DNA from: Nemopilema nomurai
Lineage: Eukaryota > Cnidaria > Scyphozoa > Rhizostomeae > Rhizostomatidae
NCBI GenBank assembly: GCA_003864495.1
Contig: ML133479.1
Span: forward strand, 730,294 to 794,293
Length of the DNA: 64,000 nt
Reading direction: 5' to 3'
The first letter of the stretch is position 1. Every line of letters starts with the position of its first letter. Positions 11,899-23,489 of this stretch are shown piece by piece. The position numbers and the translations under genes are program-made. Under the pieces are notes generated by a model. The model was not told the DNA's origin. It worked only from the letters and a program-made list of their open reading frames with translations, and did not search any database.

Positions 11899-12879
11899 AC
11901 CCGCTTTTCGCAGCAAAATGTTCTCTTCGTGAACCTCTTCAAGTCTGCACTAAACACAATCAGTAGCACCGCATTTATGGAGCAATTCAAGACAATCCCA
12001 ACGTACGTAAAGTACCTGATTTGAGCAATGTACGGGGGGATCTCTAGAAGCAATGCGCTATCGTTTGAAAGAACGACAATGTTTTTGACGATTGCTGCAG
12101 AGATATTGGGGAGGTAGAACAGCAGCATCGAACTCAAGACAAGCATCATCCCTTTGGCGAATCGTTTGTCGGATCTCCTTGTAGCCCTCTCCCTTCTTCC
12201 ATCATCGTCACATCTGCCGAAGTCGCTGGTCGCTTGGAAGCTTGTCTCGTCGTTGGTTCTACTTGGCATGCTCACTGAGAACATGGTGCTTCTGAAAGGC
12301 CGCTGTTTTCTGGTGGTGCTTCTTATGGTTCGAAAAGTTATGATGTAAACAAAGAATACCGCAAATATTAGTAGCATGTATAAGATGTCCATCACCACAA
12401 ATAAACAGTGTAGCCTTGCTTATTTTCACCAGAAATTCCGGCTCAAATCGGGGGAAGATCCGGTTAATAATGATATCTTGAAATGCTAAGATTGCGTTGA
12501 TAAGGATCAGCCCCACCTCTCGACATTTAGTCATGACCTCTCCATAACGCAGCAGATACTTCATGTGGATAAATCGGTCGACTGAAATTATCAAGATCAT
12601 GACGCTCGAGAAGTTTGTGAAGAAGACGCTAAGCACGTCAAAGACAAATAAGGTATTATTTACCGGCTTGCCAATGGGCTTCTTGGAAATGACGACCACT
12701 GCAATGGCCAATCCGAACACACTGAGGAGCACGTCAGAGACACTGAGGCACGCCACGAATCGGAATGACGTCACGCTGAGCTTCTTCTGCCGCCAGATGG
12801 CAAAGACCAAGAACGAGTTCGTGAAGATGCTCAGCAAGTAGAGTGGAGTCAATAGTTCGAATCGGTAGGGAATCTCCAT
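11886..12879 (-). CDS. class A GPCR 1, one-base frameshift in TM5 region
   Basis: A rhodopsin-like receptor of about 330 residues if one base is removed near 12395. The first frame (from MEIPYRFELL at 12879) covers TM1 (FTNSFLVFAIW), TM2 (CLSVSDVLLSVFGL) and TM3 with SVDRFIHMKY in place of DRY, to just past TM4. The second frame covers TM5 (VMDILYMLLIFAVFFVYII), a basic third loop, TM6 (LLFYLPNISAAI) and TM7 (LNCSINAVLLIVFSADLKR). The intact-length paralogue at 19037-20025 aligns across the break. TM7 lacks the usual NPxxY: it reads NAVLL. Plasma-membrane receptor of unknown ligand. The shift may be an assembly error or a real lesion. The stop lies in a 14-bp tandem repeat. Confidence 0.85.
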
Positions 12880-12944
12880 TGCAAGCGAGGGCTCGATGAA
12901 GATCTCTGTGCTTAACAGTTCCCTCTTTCAGCACTCCTTGATTT
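12697..12944. repeat. 248-bp block shared with GPCR 3 (conversion tract)
   Basis: This block and 19843-20090 are identical except for one base. They cover the 5' UTR and codons 1 to about 61 of GPCR 1 and GPCR 3. Immediately outside, the paralogues diverge clearly on both sides. Confidence 0.85.
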
Positions 12945-13209
12945 TCCAGATAACGACACGGAAAAATCACATCAGTCAGTTTATACCTACAAAGCAGACA
13001 TAGGTTCAAAAGTTTTCTACATCTCACCTATATTTTTAGCATTCGATTGAATTTCTCTGTAACAACTTCAATGTTTCTTAGAAGTTTAAGGAAATAGCTG
13101 GTTCAAACGGAATATAAACGGCAGGCAAGCCGGATGTAACTTGAGACAGGGTTCATGATTAGATTACTATGTAGATTACGATCGATGCAGCAATAGCAAA
13201 ATGCAGTGC

Positions 13210-14400
13210 AACTTAAATGCAACGTAACACAAGCCCGACACAAGGTATAGATTGGATACAGGATAGGATGGATACAACGCAAGCTTGATACCATGCACTT
13301 AAATGCAACGTAACACAAGCCCGACACAAGGTATAGATTGGATACAGGATAGGATGGATACAACGCAAGCTTGATACAATGCAACTTAAATGCAACGTAA
13401 CACAAGCCCGACACAAGTATAGATTGGATACAGGATAGGATGGATATAACGCAAGCTTGAAACAATGCAACTTAAATGCAACGTAACACAAGCCCGACAC
13501 AAGGTATAGATTGGATACAGGATAGGATGGATATAACGCAAGCTTGAAACAATGCAACTTAAATGCAACGTAACACAAGCCCGACACAAGGTATAGATTG
13601 GATACAGGATAGGATGGATATAACGCAAGCTTGATACAATGCAACTTAAATGCAACGTACACAAGCCCGACACAAGGTATAGATGGATACAGGATAGGAT
13701 GGATACAACGCAAGCTTGATACAATGCAACTTAAATGCAACGTAACACAAGCCCGACACAAGGTATAGATTGGATACAGAATAGGATGGATATAACGCAA
13801 GCTTGAAACAATGCAACTTAAATGCAACGTAACACAAGCCCGACACAAGGTATAGATTGGATACAGGATAGGATGGATATAACGCAAGCTTGATACAATG
13901 CAACTTAAATGCAACGAACACAAGCCCGACACAAGGTATAGATTGGATACAGGATAGGATGGATATAACGCAAGCTTGAAACAATGCAACTTAAATGCAA
14001 CGTAACACAAGCCCGACACAAGTATAGATTGGATACAGGATAGGATGGATATAACGCAAGCTTGAAACAATGCAACTTAAATGCAACGTAACACAAGCCC
14101 GACACAAGGTATAGATTGGATACAGGATAGGATGGATATAACGCAAGCTTGATACAATGCAACTTAAATGCAACGTAACACAAGCCCGACACAAGGTATA
14201 GATTGGATACAGGATAGGATGGATATAACGCAAGCTTGAAACAATGCAACTTAAATGCAACGTAACACAAGCCCGACACAAGGTATAGATTGGATACAGG
14301 ATAGGATGGATATAACGCAAGCTTGATACAATGCAACTTAAATGCAACGTAACACAAGCCCGACACAAGGTATAGATTGGATACAGGATAGGATGGATAC
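13210..14400. repeat. 87-bp minisatellite, about 14 copies
   Basis: Head-to-tail units of 86-87 bases starting at about 13210, 13296, 13383, 13469, 13556, 13643, 13728, 13815, 13902, 13988, 14074, 14161, 14248 and 14335. Copies differ by single-base changes (GATACAAC/GATATAAC, TTGATAC/TTGAAAC) and single-base losses. Each unit holds a degenerate GGATA sub-repeat. Because 87 is 29 codons and the minus strand lacks stops in all three frames, long repetitive frames arise that are not genes. Confidence 0.95.
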
Positions 14401-14706
14401 AGTACAAGTTCAATTCTGCAAAAGATTGAGAAGATGTCAGAGTGAAACAATATAGGGTACATTCGACAACTATGGATACAACACAAACCCGATGGAGCAC
14501 AAGGTGGGGCAAGCAGAAGCGCGATACCTCAAGAAATTGATGAAAACAAGCTTCTTTTTACCAGCCTCTGAATGTGATTCTGACTAACTGCGTGTGTTTG
14601 TGCTAAGATAGTTAAAATAAATCGTTACGCAAGATCGAGGAAAGAGAGCAGTAAGACGCACCACCCTCGTCTCAGCCTTCTTATCTGAAGACGACTTGCC
14701 AGCAAG

Positions 14707-14922
14707 CTAAGCGGCATATGCATGGCCAACAGATCCTTGAACAAATTCCACAGGAGGAAAAAGTGATCTGCCAAACTGCAGGCAAGCCTCTTTCATCCGC
14801 TCTTGACAATAAGAGACCAGTTTCTTTCTTCTATGTTTACTGTCGTCTGGCGAATCCGTAACGGGAGTCGAAGTTTGTTCCTTTTTCGTTTTTCTGCTGT
14901 CGTTGTCTGGCTCTGCTTTCAT
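14707..14922 (-). CDS. small hypothetical frame, charged
   Basis: About 71 residues from a Met at 14922, with a basic/acidic Ser/Thr-rich start (MKAEPDNDSRKTKKEQT) and a Cys- and Phe-containing end (FPPVEFVQGS). Composition is more protein-like than the surrounding frames, and it could be the last exon of something. No domain, partner exon or homologue is recognised, so it may be chance. Confidence 0.18.
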   Translation of the reverse strand: MKAEPDNDSRKTKKEQTSTPVTDSPDDSKHRRKKLVSYCQERMKEACLQFGRSLFPPVEFVQGSVGHAYAA

Positions 14923-16462
14923 ACGAATGCAACATCTGCTAGTACTTATTTTCACATTACTTTTGCTAATTTTCCTCGTAAGAAAGGAAATAAAGAGCAA
15001 AGCAGCATTTCCTTTTATTTAGATTACCAAATGCTAATTTAGTCTATAAAGTAAACTTGATTAGTCCACAGTTTAAGAAATATTCCGATTTTCTCGCATT
15101 TCAAAGCGGTATGGAGGTACACAGAAAGCCAACTGTCAACATTTCCTTCAAGTGTACTTTCAACAAAAGAGCACTCTATCTTTTAAGCTGCTAAATTCAC
15201 TTGAATGTTCCTGATAGTCCATAAGAAATGTCACCTAGTTGCCAAGTTAAACACTCAGAAAGGCAAAGGCGCTAAAGTGACATTTCTAAGACAAGTTAAT
15301 CAGCTTTGAACCTGGTTTCGTCATGTGACCAAGCCAGCTTTGTGACAGGGGGCGTAGCCAGAAATGAAAAGGGGGAATGTACTGAGATGGGAAGTGCAAT
15401 AAACACAACAAATACAAACTAATAGTCGCAACAAGCACATTGGCTGCCTCCCAGGCACATTGGTAACATTCTTAACTGAAAAAGATGAACAAACCCAACC
15501 AGGAGAGATGCAAATATTTCAACTTGCGTTGCTTGAGCGCTGGGAGCCTGCAATAGTGTTGCATGTATGAAAGAGATTAACGATTGCAAATTATAATCAT
15601 GCTCCTGGACATATAACTCCTTCTGTGCTAGCCTTCCACTGGCTTTGTCTTTGACACCCCTCAACTCAGTGGTATAATCAGAGAAAAAGAGCTCTGTATT
15701 GTCGTGTCGCTGTATTCCATGTTCCTTCGCAAAAATATTACAGAATGAAAATAGTTTAGCTTGAAAACATAACTACCTCAGTTACTGAAAAAGTGTGGAC
15801 AATTCTCTTTACTTCCTTTTCTTTAATTAACTACAAATGCTAAGATATTTGCATAGAAACCCCGTTTGGTGCTCAAAAGCTCTCAGAAATTGCCTTGAAT
15901 ACTTTTTGTTTCAGGCTCAATCTACATCGGGCTTCTTCGTGTAGTTCTTAAAAAATTGTGAAGCAAATTTGCAACTTCTACTCTTCTTGATAATTTCTGA
16001 CAAACTTAGATGCAACACCACTTTTTGTAAATGAGAAGTAGCAATAAAGCTGGAAGAATCATCAAAACGTCAAAATTTTCTACGATCCTTCAGAATTTCT
16101 CTAAGTGATTTCTCTAAGTCTACCTGATTTTTATGTATAGTGATCTTGATTTAAATAAAGCAGAACAAGATTGGCTATCAAATCATTTTGAAAGTGATTT
16201 TATTTCTACAAGGTTTGATTCATGACATGATTTTAGCGAGGACAATTTTCTTTGTCACGGAGGCTTTATCTGCTTCTGGAGGCTGGGCAATAAAATTTTG
16301 AAACGTCCATGCTACCCTGTTAAGTTATGCCAATGTCCACTAGGGTTCCATTCACTAAGATATCATCCCCGAAAAAGGCCATTTCAGCTATTGAAGTCAA
16401 ATAAAAACGAACTGAAAGCATGGAGGACCAGATGAGTGCGCCTTGAAACAAAACGACTCCCT
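14923..16462. other. intergenic, no gene seen
   Basis: No recognisable coding or RNA gene on either strand. Open frames are short and without family features. Confidence 0.5.
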
Positions 16463-17502
16463 TCAACTGCATAGAACACTTTTGATGTAGGCTTGCAATT
16501 GTTTTGAGCACAGAATAATGATCACAGCGTTAAGAGAGGAGTTCAGAAGCATAGCGAGGTAAGACCACTCTCGGGCCACGGAGAAGGCATATAACTTTCG
16601 AGCAGGTGGCCTTTAGACAACATGGTCACTCTATTGTAGACGGCTAGGCTCAGGTTGGGCACCAGGCAAATCATAAGAGTCAGCATGATGATAGCCATTG
16701 CCTTGGCAAACTCGTGGTCCGGGCTTTGTCGTCTGTTTCTCGGTCTCCAATTGCTAGTTGGTTGGCTTGCAAGACACTGTTCTTGGCCAGTCGGCATTGG
16801 TTGCAGTGATATGGCGCTTCCAACGCGCTGGCGTATAGACAAGTAGGTCGAGATATACAAAATGCAGACCAGCAATATCAACAGAATGTATACCAGACTG
16901 AGCACGACTCTGTATATACGGTACGCCTCGAGGTTCTCCACAAGGAACGGGTTCGCGTACATTGGAAGAACATTCGTAGATATTGTCATGTGAGCAGTAA
17001 AGGCAGCGTTTACGATGACTAAGCAAGTGGCTCTTTTTGGTGTCATGTAGAAACGGTACATCAAGGGGTACTTGATGTGTATATACCGGTCAATGGCAAT
17101 GATTAACAAAAAGACGATGGAGAAGTTGACGAAGAAGTTTTCACTTGCATAAAGTGTAAACTGGACATCAAGGAACTGGGCCTCTTCACTTTCATGCCCG
17201 CTGTATCTCAAAAATGTCCGCGATAAGCCAAATATTCCAACAAAAACATCAGACAAACTCAGTCCGACAACCAACCGATAGGACAGCATCTTCAGTTTAT
17301 GTCTCTTGCGAAGGGCGTGGATAAGAATGACGTTGAAAACGACGCATAGAGAATACGCGATACATTTTAAGTGTACGAAGTACAGGTCTCTACGAACAGG
17401 ATCTTCAACCATAGCTTCCTCGCCAGTGAGTATCTGATTAACCAACAGCATGTTCCTATAGAAGCTGGAAAAGTTTTTCAAAGAGACCATTAGCTTATTC
17501 AA
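16463..17502 (-). CDS. class A GPCR 2, one-base frameshift before TM7
   Basis: A rhodopsin-like receptor of about 346 residues if one base is added near 16591-16600. Visible: TM1 (CIAYSLCVVFNVILIHAL), TM2 (VGLSLSDVFVGIFGL), TM3 ending AIDRYIHIKYPLMY with an intact DRY motif, TM5 (VVLSLVYILLILLVCILYI), a basic third loop, and TM6 (IMLTLMICLVPNLSLAVYN). In the frame as given, the protein ends soon after TM6 at 16543. In the next frame, AREWSYLAMLLNSSLNAVII provides TM7 and a short tail to a TGA at 16463. As in its neighbours, NPxxY is replaced (NAVII). It is more distant from GPCR 1 and 3 than they are from each other. Start chosen at the first Met; the Met at residue 5 or 18 is also possible. 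Confidence 0.82.
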
Positions 17503-19036
17503 ACACGCTCGTGAAAAATTGAAACTTTAACCTTAGCGAGGTTTACTTTTCCTAAGAAGCGCGTGGTAAGTTCCCCTGATTGCTCTCAAGAATAGACAAA
17601 GCTGGTTGATTTACCAATGGTGGATTTTGTCAGCTAGCAGATATCAGACAAACTCTGCATCGCAGGAAACATGGTTTCACATGATCTATATACCATACGT
17701 AATTATATTATCATGCATATCATGTTGAATCTTGCTGATGCTCATTTCTTTTCAATTCCTAATTTTGCGATTCCACAAATCACGCCGACATTTAATGCAA
17801 TTTTGATCTAATCCGAAGAAATCGAAAGCCAGAGCATATACCCCACTGGGCTATGCAGTAAATCCCCCCATATGCGAATCTACTTTTCTAGCCATCTAGC
17901 CATGAGGTATTTTAAAAATTATGTGTATCAAAAATACATGTAATCTCAAGTTCAGCCTTGCCAGACTGGCGACTCTAATGCTGTGGTGAGATTTAGAACA
18001 AAATATGTTTAGTTCTAATTCATATTTTTTCAAAAGCTGTTTATAAAAACGTTTGTGGCAAGCTATTGCCACATAGATATTTCAATTGCCGTGACGTTTT
18101 TTAAAACACATGATGCATCTGTCAATTTTATTCTTCACTTTTTGCCCCTGGAACAAATAACCTATTATATTTAATCACACTGAAAAAGATTCTAAATTAT
18201 AAGGTGCACGATTTAGGAAAAACAGCCTATGGGTTCTTACTTTTGAAGGCTCTTATATGCGGGGGTTTACTGTATACGCATGCCCAGAGCAGTTTCGCCA
18301 AAGTTTGAACTTGCCTTTATGCCTATGCCATCTTGGGATAACCTTTCCCGACACTAAAGTTGTCCCAATGTAATACTCCCCAAGTCTTCATGCGTGATTC
18401 CTGACCTTCATTCGGAGGTCCGAGACTTTCGTAAGAGGGTAATGATAATGTAAAATAGCTGTATATAGCCGAGACTTTATATATGTTTTAAGAAGACAGC
18501 AAATTGAGTGTGTTTTATGTCTTCTCTCTACCAACTAAGCTATACATCAAAGTTCCAAACAAAACAGGATAAAATTAAAGCTCAGGCGTGTTTCAGGCTG
18601 CGATTGTTGTTCCAAATTATTCGAGTTTTATGTAAATGAGTCTTTACCAAATGAACCATTTTCATTGTCTTGATTTTCATTTCAAACGTCCTTTCAGTTT
18701 ACCATCTGTCTGTCAATTGATTCAATTAATAATTTAAAAAGGGCAAACTCTGATTTGGAATATCCGCTTGATGCATTTTCTGAATTGTAGGAAAGAAGAA
18801 AGAATAATGTGAACATTGACATTCACTCTCAGCTGAACAGAAACCCGCCAGTTCATTCCATTGCACATTAACCACAGTGAATCATATTCCGAGTCAGTTA
18901 TGGGAATATTCAGTCCCGTTGCTTTCCACAAATATTTCTGATCTAGCTTTTACAGCTAAAATTGATAATGAATGGTAGATCAAGACTGGAAACGAACATG
19001 CCTGGCAGACGTTCATGAGCAAACCCTTCTCTCGAT
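17503..19036. other. intergenic, no gene seen
   Basis: AT-rich, with no recognisable coding frame. Its right end carries the out-of-frame 3' extension of GPCR 3, down to 18943. Confidence 0.5.
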
Positions 19037-20025
19037 CTAAGTATCCACACGCCTGTTGCAACAAAAAGTCCTCTTTGTGTATCTTTCAGGTCTGTACTGA
19101 ACACGATAAGGAGCACCGCATTAATGGAGCAATTCAAAACAATTCCAGCATACGAAATGTGCCTGATTAGACTGACGTAGGGGTATGATTTTAGCAGCAA
19201 GGCTCTGTCGTTTGAGAGAAAAGCAATGTTGCTGAAGATTGCTGCGGTGATGTTTGGAAGGTAGAACACCAGCATCGCTCCAAGCACCAACACTACCCCT
19301 TTGGCAAACTGTCTTTCAGATCTGCGCTTACCAGCTCTTTTTCGTCTGACACTCGAGCATTGGCTCGAGCCAGTTGTTCTCCCCTGAAGGCTTGGTCCCT
19401 CGCTGGATCTAGTTTCCAGTGCGATTGAGGAAGAGGCATTGCCTGTCTGATTAACTATGCGTCTTTTTATGGATAAATACGTCGCAATATACCCGATGAA
19501 TGCAGAACACACAATAAGAAAGTATATAATGTTGATTGCCGCCAAGTAGCCGATGTAGGCCCGTAAATTTACATTAACAAGCTCTCTTTTGTAGGCTGGT
19601 AGGACCTTCATAATTACAATGCCATGCAGAGTAATCAGAGCGTTGACGACAATCAAGCCTACCTCCCGACGCTTGGTCATGACTTCCCTATAACGCAGCA
19701 GATACTTCATGTGGATAAATCGGTCCACTGAAATTATCAAGATCATTGCAGAAGAGAAGTTGGTGAAAAACGAGTTGAACATGTCAAGGACGACTAAGGC
19801 ATCGTACATCTGTTTGTCGATGGGCTTCTTGGTAATGACGATCACTGCAATGGCCAATCCGAACACACTGAGGAGCACGTCAGAGACACTGAGGCACGCC
19901 ACGAATCGGAATGACGTCACGCTGAGCTTCTTCTGCCGCCAGATGGCAAAGACCAAGAACGAGTTCGTGAAGATGCTCAGCAAGTAGAGTGGAGTCAATA
20001 GTTCGAATCGGTAGGGAATCTCCAT
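19037..20025 (-). CDS. class A GPCR 3, one-base loss near the C-terminus
   Basis: The open frame is continuous from MEIPYRFELL at 20025 through all seven helices: TM1 FTNSFLVFAIW, TM2 LSVSDVLLSVFGL, TM3 ISVDRFIHMKY, TM5 YLAAINIIYFLIVCSAFIGYI, TM6 VFYLPNITAAIF, TM7 LNCSINAVLLIVFS. As given, the frame runs on to 18943 with an unrelated tail. Adding one A in the AAA run near 19084-19086 restores YTKRTFCCNRRVDT and a TAG at 19037, nearly the same ending as GPCR 1 (TKRTFCCEKRVDVA). I therefore place the natural end at 19037, giving about 329 residues. DRY is DRF and NPxxY is NAVLL. Ligand unknown. A tandem paralogue of GPCR 1. Confidence 0.87.
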
Positions 20026-20090
20026 TGCAAGCGAGGGCTCGATGATGATCTCTGTGCTTAACAGTTCCCTCTTTCAGCACTCCTTGATTT
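19843..20090. repeat. 248-bp block shared with GPCR 1
   Basis: Partner of 12697-12944: one mismatch over 248 bases across the 5' UTR and first 61 codons, with sharp edges. Confidence 0.85.
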
Positions 20091-22970
20091 CCACGTAATG
20101 GTATCTAGAATTATAATCAGTCATTTCTAGAGTTAATTTACCCTTTTGCCTCCTACTCCAAACTTTGTTTTGATATCTAAAGATATGATGTGCAAGTTTA
20201 CTGGCTCATTTAATTCTCATTCTAAAGAAAACTGCCTCGCAGTTAAGGCAACTTTGATACTTCGAAGTTGTCTGCTTAACGGGTTGCATATAAATTTATC
20301 TTAACCCTCTTTTCCCAAAATCGACGAACCAAAAACTAATTGTCTTCAAAATTTGGCACCGCATAAGCCCCTTTTTCTCTAAATCGAGGTTTATTTATCA
20401 TTCTTTTACTAACTTTTTAGACTTGGACCCTTTTTACTATATCATTTATTGGTCTAGTAGTTATATCACTTGTTTGTCCACATCGATGTTGGTCTATATT
20501 TTTTAGGCTTCGCGCCTTGATATATTTTAGATTTCCCAGTTCGATGTTGGTCCGGTATGCCTATTACTTTCGCCTCAAAATATACATTCAAAAATGAATC
20601 TGAATAGGAAGAAAACTGTTTTTTACCAAAAAGAAAAAAGTTAAACATTGGATTCACTAAGATAACATAAGAGATAGGAGCCACTTTATTCAATACTTCA
20701 TTGGTTTTAGATTATATGTAATGTGAATATAAGATTCAACTGTCTTTGTTTGCATCCGTTTCGTGTCAATTATTATTGATAGATTAGCGCAAAAATAGCG
20801 TACCAGCTAGTGATCCTTGTTAGTGTATTTATGTAGCCTGTTATCAATCTTTGTGTTTGACCAAATTTGAGAAGAAAGTAGGAGAAGATCGGCAGGATGC
20901 TGGTTTACAAAAGACGGCCATTCATTTAATTCGCAAAACCTGCATCTGGCATGCCAGATAATAGGCGTATGAGCCGTGTAGATGCCTTTCATAGTCTTGT
21001 AGATGCTTTTAAATGATAATTAACATACCAAAGATTGAAAGTTAGTGATCCAAGTGTCGGCTGTCTAGGAAAGTCTTAGGTTCTTCTCGTTAGGGCGTTT
21101 TGAAAATGAAACATGCAGACCCGTCGAAGGTCATTTGGCTCGGGCAGTGGATAAAAAATACGTAGCATCGAATGAAACTAAAACCATAAAGCGTTAGCAG
21201 CTTTTTACAGGGCCCCTGCCTATGCTAGAGCACTAGAAAGTCGTCCCTGTTACTCCCCTTAGTGGTACTTGGCACGTGAGTGCACGAGAGCCTACGACTG
21301 GAGCATATGATGTGACTGCAGCATATTGGGGCTGTTATTGGACACTTGCATGCATTTACTCGAAAAGTACACAAGTTGATACTCCCGCGAAAGCAAAGCT
21401 TTTTCAGCTCATACTAAAGCTAAAAACAACGACAATCAATTGCAGCTGTTTGTCTTTGCAATAAAACCTAGCCAAACAAACATAGAGAAGATAAGAAGCA
21501 AAAAGACAGAAAGAAACTCACCCAAGCTTCGGATTTGCATTGAAAGGGCAGCGGGGAATATGATCCAACTCGCCAGTCTTGTGTTAATCAAATTGCAGCT
21601 AGGCAAACCAAATATTCTATGATCCCTTGAACCTTGGGCAAATTGGAATGGCGGGAAATAAGACCTTCTAAACAAAGGCAATTCACGAATGTGCCTCTTT
21701 TGCCTTTTTGTTTATTTGACGATTTTATTATCCAGAGTTCACTGCTTACTGCTAACTGCTGCATGTCCTTAAATGCAAATAGATTTCATCTGTTTTGATA
21801 GCTGCACTAGCAATCAATGTCTTGCTTTTCCTTTTCCGTGGGAATTCATCCTCGGAAGTTGCTTTTTAACGCCAGTCTTTGTTGCTTTCGTAGACAGGTT
21901 TGACAAAACAATGCTAGCAGGCAGAGTTTGCGAAACACTCAGTGCATTGACAAGACTAGAGTAGATGGAGTGTTCTTAGTCCAGCTGTCCTTATGAGAAA
22001 CATTTGAGAAAAAACATTTACTCTGAGAACTAGTACCGCGACTTTTCTAATGCCTAATGGAGTTCTGACAATATCTTGTCCCCATTCTTGGCCGTACCAG
22101 TTTAATGGGGTTTAAAAGATTTTTGGTGTGTGGTGTTTGCGCCCGCCATTGAGGTAAATTCTGCCACAACATTTTGGTTACAAGACATATAGGCTCATAT
22201 AAGACTACTATGGGCTCATTTTGAAGAGGAATCTGTGTCAGCATACGAAATATAGGGTTGTTTATAGTAAACGCGAGGCTACTTGTAAACTAATTATAAA
22301 TAAACCTCCTCTTAGGGTCAAACTATAAACTGAACCAAGGTATGATATCTCTCGTGGTCATTTGTGCACCTCCATTTTACCTACGATGTTCGTAAGACTC
22401 TATATGCGCTACATTTGGAATGCTATTCTCTTCATCAGTATAAATCTAGAATTATGTCTTTATATTCAATGGTTGACTTCTGCATTTTTATTTATGCATG
22501 ACAACTGCTAGCACGTGCTGGCTTTGCTGAATATACTGCTCTAAAGATTTGACACATAGGAACTTACAACATATTTTCGTTATACTCCTACGAAGTAAAA
22601 CTCTCTTGGTAACTGTTTGAACGCGTTTTTTTTAATTTAGGTGCTTCTAGTTTTATCTTCATATTCTATAACTTTATATTCTTTGACTTTATGTGAACAA
22701 GTGCTTTGCGGTATAAAGCTTTACAACGGCAAGAAAAAGCGGAACTACTTTTTCCATACTTAAAGTACTTTTCGTCCGACACTCCTCAGAGTATGCAAAA
22801 TTCAGAAAATACCAGAAGCTGACAGAATAAATAGCAAGATGTGAATTGGAAACACTAGAGCAGGGGATAATTTGCGGCACCCACTTGATATTAACGAAAT
22901 AGTTTTTGCATATTTAAAGCATGGAGTACGAATAATAGCAGGGAGATGAGAGAGCCAGCCAGGTTGCATC
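20091..22970. other. intergenic, no gene seen
   Basis: Nearly 3 kb without a recognisable gene on either strand. Open frames of 60-80 codons are low-complexity or hydrophobic by chance. Confidence 0.45.
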
Positions 22971-23040
22971 CTGATGTGGCCCAGCCTCACCAGACTCTGC
23001 CTCCAGCGGCCCCCAGGGAAATTGAGTCTGAGACCCCTAC
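22971..23040. mobile_element. fragment resembling a hAT-type transposon terminus
   Basis: A GC-rich island in AT-rich DNA. The minus strand reads GGGGTCTCAGACTCAATTTC, then CTGGGGGCCGCTGGAGGCAG. This resembles, from memory, the ends of widespread animal hAT-like elements that begin CAGGGGT. No partner end or target duplication was located, so it is a relic at best. Confidence 0.3.
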
Positions 23041-23213
23041 ACTAGAGGGTGATAAGCAGAGCGCGTGATTGGTTATAATTGACCAATCAGCGTTAACTAA
23101 ACACCTAACTTTAGAAAAGCCCAAGGAAAAGACGAACTCTTTTTGCCTACAAAGAATGGGATTTTCCATCGAAATATAGACAGACTTCAAAACACCTAGT
23201 TGAAAGGACGACC

Positions 23214-23215
23214 TA
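23214..23215. other. left TA of the array insertion site
   Basis: The dinucleotide immediately before the first M module (GACCTA|CAATGCC). It pairs with the TA after the last M module at 35547, so an empty site would have read GACC-TA-GCTC. Confidence 0.7.
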
Positions 23216-23489
23216 CAATGCCTGCCAAAATTGTTGGCACATTTGCGACAATTCTTTGACTCGCGTTCACTCATCCCCCTCCCCCCTTCGAACAATGTTG
23301 TGTTGCTGCTAAACGAAGCGTCGATTTTACACCAAACTTTTTCCCCAGATTGACTGAATGCTTTACTTTGTTACCAACATTGTTTTAGGGGGAGGAGGGG
23401 GATTAACAGCTTGTGGCGTGTCAAAGAAATGAAAAATACAAAAACCAGAGAAAATACTGAGGTGTTCCAAGGACTTTTGGCAGGCATTG
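23216..23489. mobile_element. M module 1 (MITE-like)
   Basis: 274 bp. Left end CAATGCCTGCCAAAATTG, right end TTTTGGCAGGCATTG, a perfect 15-bp inversion. Subterminal AACAATGTTG and CAACATTGTT form a second inverted pair. A C-run and a G-run sit inside. Preceded by TA; followed directly by T module 1. Confidence 0.88.

Noticed and set aside
12734..13027. Minus-strand frame overlapping the GPCR 1 start (and its twin at 19880-20080)
   Set aside because: A shadow of the receptor's first codons in another frame, duplicated only because the DNA block is duplicated.
11831..14400. CRISPR-like repeat arrays
   Set aside because: Repeats are contiguous without unique spacers, in animal-type DNA with spliced genes.
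13213..14512. Long overlapping minus-strand frames of repetitive Cys/Tyr/Leu-rich protein
   Set aside because: They are translations of the 87-bp minisatellite in several frames at once, with no start context or flanking gene structure.
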